Assembly: GCA_938040915.1 (NCBI GenBank)
Contig: CALHZE010000317.1
Location: 1 to 7,990, forward strand
Length of the DNA: 7,990 nucleotides
Source of the DNA: an uncultured Bacteroidia bacterium
Lineage (GTDB): Bacteria; Bacteroidota; Bacteroidia; Bacteroidales; CAJPTX01
Direction of reading: 5' to 3'
Positions 5,961 through 7,990 of this stretch are shown piece after piece (position 1 is the stretch's first letter; the number at the start of each line of letters is the position of its first letter). The position numbers and the translations under genes were made by a program. The notes under the pieces were generated by a model that was not told the DNA's origin, searched no databases, and saw nothing but the letters and a program-made list of their open reading frames with translations.

Positions 5961-7990
5961 ATGAAGAAAAAACTACTCTTACTTGCCCTGTTTTGGATAG
6001 GGGTTGTGACCCTCTTGTGGGCACAGAATAATCCGTTTACGGCGGAGTGGAAGTCTGACCAGAGTGGGAAGATTATGATCCCCATAAAGGGCACGAATTG
6101 GAAGCTGGAGATCTGGGAAGGGGGGAATAAGGTGAAGGAAGCGACCGTGGCAAGCTCTGACGAGAGCACCAATATACACTCCGTCGATGGGCTTATGACG
6201 AACAAGCGACACACGGTGAAAATCTACCCCGAGGGGGTTGAGTATATCCGCTTTGGGAGCGATCAAGCGAAAGAGGCGGCTAAGGGGTTGGAGCGAATCA
6301 TGGACTGGGGCGACGTCAAGTGGAAGAGCATGGAGCGCGCCTTTGCCAACTGTGTCAACCTTACCGCGGCGAACGTAGGGGAACCGGTCTTGACCGAGGT
6401 GAAGAACTGTAAGGAGATGTTCGCGGGGTGTGAGAAGTTCAACTCTAGCCTCAACACGTGGAAGATGGAGACGGTCGAGGACTTGGAAAAGATGTTTGAT
6501 GGCTGTAAAGCCTACAACCAAAACATGCAGAAATGGACGCTCGCCAAGGCTACCAAGATAAGCTTCGGTGTCGTAGAGAAACTCTCGAAAGACAACTATG
6601 AGAAGACCCTCATCGGGTGGGCAGCTAACGAGAAGACGGCGTCGAACGTCACCTTTGATGCGAAGGACTTGGTCTATAGTTCCACCCAAGCCAAAGCAGC
6701 ACACGACAAGCTCACGACGGAGAAGCACTGGACGATCTCTGATGACAAATACCTCCTTTTCAAATTTAAGAACGAGCGCTACTATTGCAAGAAAGACGGG
6801 GAAGTCTCTGTGGAAATAGAGTTGGCTGAGGGGCTGGACAATACGAAGGTAGAATACCGAGCACCTGGTGAATATGACGAGGGCTATGGGGTTATCAAAG
6901 TGGAAAATAAGAGTGAGGCGAAAGTGAAGGGAGTAAAGGTGGGAAAGGCAACCCTCACGGCAACCCTCAAAAACGGAAACATGACGCTTAAGGCCGAGTG
7001 TGAGATTGTGGTCAACAGCACCGGCACAGAGCCAACCCACAAGCTTACGCTAAGCAAGAGCGGTACGGGTGAGGGGACGCTGACGGTGCGCAAGAAGGGG
7101 ACGACCGAAAACCTCGCAATGGGCGAGCATAACCTGCCTGCGGGGACAACGCTCCTTGTCAATGTAGACTATGACAAGAATAAAGCGAAACTAGAACTCA
7201 AGATAGACGATGCCAACCAAACGAGCTCGATCGATTATGGCGATGCGGAGATCGTGCTCAACAAGGACACAAAGATAGAGGCGGTGCTCACGGAGATTAA
7301 AAACTGGAAGGTCGAGTTCGCAGCCGCACAAAACGGTACAATGAGCGTGCAGGGAAAAGACGGTGCACAGCTCGAGGCAGGTAAAGAGAATAAGACCCCA
7401 GATGGCCCACTGATCATTGTCTCCTTTACAGCAGAAACTGGCTATGCCCTTGAGGAGTTCCGTGTGAACGGAACAAAGACAAACGTAGACGGCGATTCGC
7501 ATAGCTTCTTGTTAAAGCAAGATGTCGTACTCGAAGCCTTCTTTAGCAAGGCTGATGAACGTTCGGTGGTATTAGAGATTGCGGGCGGCGCTACCAATGG
7601 CTCGGTAATGGTAGGCGACAAAGCCTTAACTGCGGGTGTCAACAAGGTCGCTAAAGACTCTAAGCAGAAGGTCAGTGTCAAGCCTAATGAGGGCTATCGT
7701 GTCAAGACCTTTACCATCGATGGTGTCGACAAGAAGGAAGAGGCGCTCAAGGGCGTTGAGGTCACCTTTGACAAGATTGTAGAGATCTCGCTCGAGTTCG
7801 AAGAAGAAACAGAAAAGGTGACCGTGTCGTGGGATGACCCCAAAGAGGATATCGCGGAACTAGAGGTAAGAGATAAAGATGGAAACGAGCTAGCGTCTGG
7901 CGACGAGGTGATCGTCAACACGAAAATCACCATCAGGGTCATCATGACCGACGAGGAGTATAAGCTGGTTGAGTTGATAGCCGGAGTGGT
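5961..7990 (+). CDS. Secreted BspA/DUF285-type surface protein with Ig-like and InlB-B-type repeats (C-terminus cut by window edge)
   Basis: This is probably a cell-surface or secreted adhesin. The frame is open for 676 codons to the window edge. Signal peptide 1-21 (MKKKLLLLALFWIGVVTLLWA, cleavage before Gln22) has no lipobox Cys, so it is not a lipoprotein. Residues 25-112 form the N-terminal beta domain usual in BspA-like proteins (FTAEW, IMIPIKG, VKIYPEGVEYIRFG). Residues 114-192 match the BspA/DUF285 pattern: MDWGDVKWKSMERAF (114-128), MFAGCEKFNSSLNTW (153-167) and MFDGCKAYNQNMQKW (178-192). Residues about 264-351 resemble a bacterial Ig-like domain (AKVKGVKVGKATLTATLKNG, then CEIVV). 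At least four InlB-B-like repeats follow from residue 360. Surface attachment or export by a type IX system is inference: its C-terminal sorting domain would lie outside the window. It is transcribed away from the transporter operon and has lower GC than it. Domain family is well supported; the binding partner is unknown. Confidence 0.9.
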   Translation, partial: MKKKLLLLALFWIGVVTLLWAQNNPFTAEWKSDQSGKIMIPIKGTNWKLEIWEGGNKVKEATVASSDESTNIHSVDGLMTNKRHTVKIYPEGVEYIRFGSDQAKEAAKGLERIMDWGDVKWKSMERAFANCVNLTAANVGEPVLTEVKNCKEMFAGCEKFNSSLNTWKMETVEDLEKMFDGCKAYNQNMQKWTLAKATKISFGVVEKLSKDNYEKTLIGWAANEKTASNVTFDAKDLVYSSTQAKAAHDKLTTEKHWTISDDKYLLFKFKNERYYCKKDGEVSVEIELAEGLDNTKVEYRAPGEYDEGYGVIKVENKSEAKVKGVKVGKATLTATLKNGNMTLKAECEIVVNSTGTEPTHKLTLSKSGTGEGTLTVRKKGTTENLAMGEHNLPAGTTLLVNVDYDKNKAKLELKIDDANQTSSIDYGDAEIVLNKDTKIEAVLTEIKNWKVEFAAAQNGTMSVQGKDGAQLEAGKENKTPDGPLIIVSFTAETGYALEEFRVNGTKTNVDGDSHSFLLKQDVVLEAFFSKADERSVVLEIAGGATNGSVMVGDKALTAGVNKVAKDSKQKVSVKPNEGYRVKTFTIDGVDKKEEALKGVEVTFDKIVEISLEFEEETEKVTVSWDDPKEDIAELEVRDKDGNELASGDEVIVNTKITIRVIMTDEEYKLVELIAGV
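7038..7990 (+). repeat. Tandem InlB-B-type protein repeats, four units visible
   Basis: These are divergent protein-level repeats of about 82-86 residues inside the BspA-like gene. Unit 1 is residues 360-445 (7038-7295), unit 2 is 449-530 (7305-7550), unit 3 is 534-616 (7560-7808), and unit 4 begins at 618 (7812) and is cut by the edge. Units share the order: a first beta strand, then Gly-Thr or Gly-Ser before a second strand (GTLTV, GTMSV, GSVMV), a strand before a GY-type turn (TAETGYALEEFRVNG, KPNEGYRVKTFTIDG), and a last strand with acidic or aromatic ends (IEAVLTE, LEAFFSK, ISLEFEEE). Units 2 and 3 are closest to the family pattern; units 1 and 4 are weaker. DNA identity between units is low, so this is old duplication rather than recent copying. 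Confidence 0.75.

Noticed and set aside
6950..6974. Direct duplication of GGCAACCCTCA
   Set aside because: It is a short repeat encoding similar beta-strand residues (ATLTATL) in the Ig-like domain; no wider repeat structure accompanies it.
5979..7040. 353-codon open frame on the minus strand opposite the BspA-like gene
   Set aside because: Its translation shows no recognisable domain or signal, and it lies wholly opposite a frame with clear BspA/DUF285 motifs; it is explained by the codon bias of the real gene.

Overview
The window looks like chromosomal DNA of a Bacteroidota bacterium, most likely Porphyromonas or a close relative. Three things point there: a SusC/RagA-type transporter with a carboxypeptidase-regulatory-like domain, promoter candidates of the Bacteroidota TAnnTTTG type, and three exported proteins whose predicted mature ends begin with Gln. 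Base composition is moderately GC-rich. The species cannot be fixed from the sequence alone.

Layout. On the minus strand, reading right to left, lie two outer-membrane TonB-dependent transporters. The first (about 5704 to 3350) is a complete FecA-like TonB-dependent receptor. The second (3218 to beyond base 1) is a SusC/RagA-like transporter that lacks only its extreme C-terminus at the window edge; a SusD/RagB-like lipoprotein gene would be expected next, outside the window. The 131-base gap between them holds a 26-bp imperfect inverted repeat (3255-3324) just after the receptor's stop codon. The SusC-like reading frame is open right back to an ATG two bases after that stop, so its true start is uncertain.

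On the plus strand, from 5961 off the right edge, is a secreted surface protein: signal peptide, BspA-type N-terminal beta domain, DUF285/BspA leucine-rich-like repeats, an Ig-like domain, then at least four InlB-B-type repeats. It is divergent from the receptor gene. The shared upstream region (5705-5960) carries a plausible Bacteroidota promoter for each direction.

Function. The two transporters probably form a nutrient-uptake operon powered by TonB, with the FecA-like member perhaps taking up an iron chelate and the RagA-like member peptides or glycans. The divergent protein is probably an adhesin or surface-layer protein. No RNA genes, CRISPR arrays, insertion sequences or phage genes were seen. 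I found no clear undescribed system; the hairpin at the operon junction is the least explained element.
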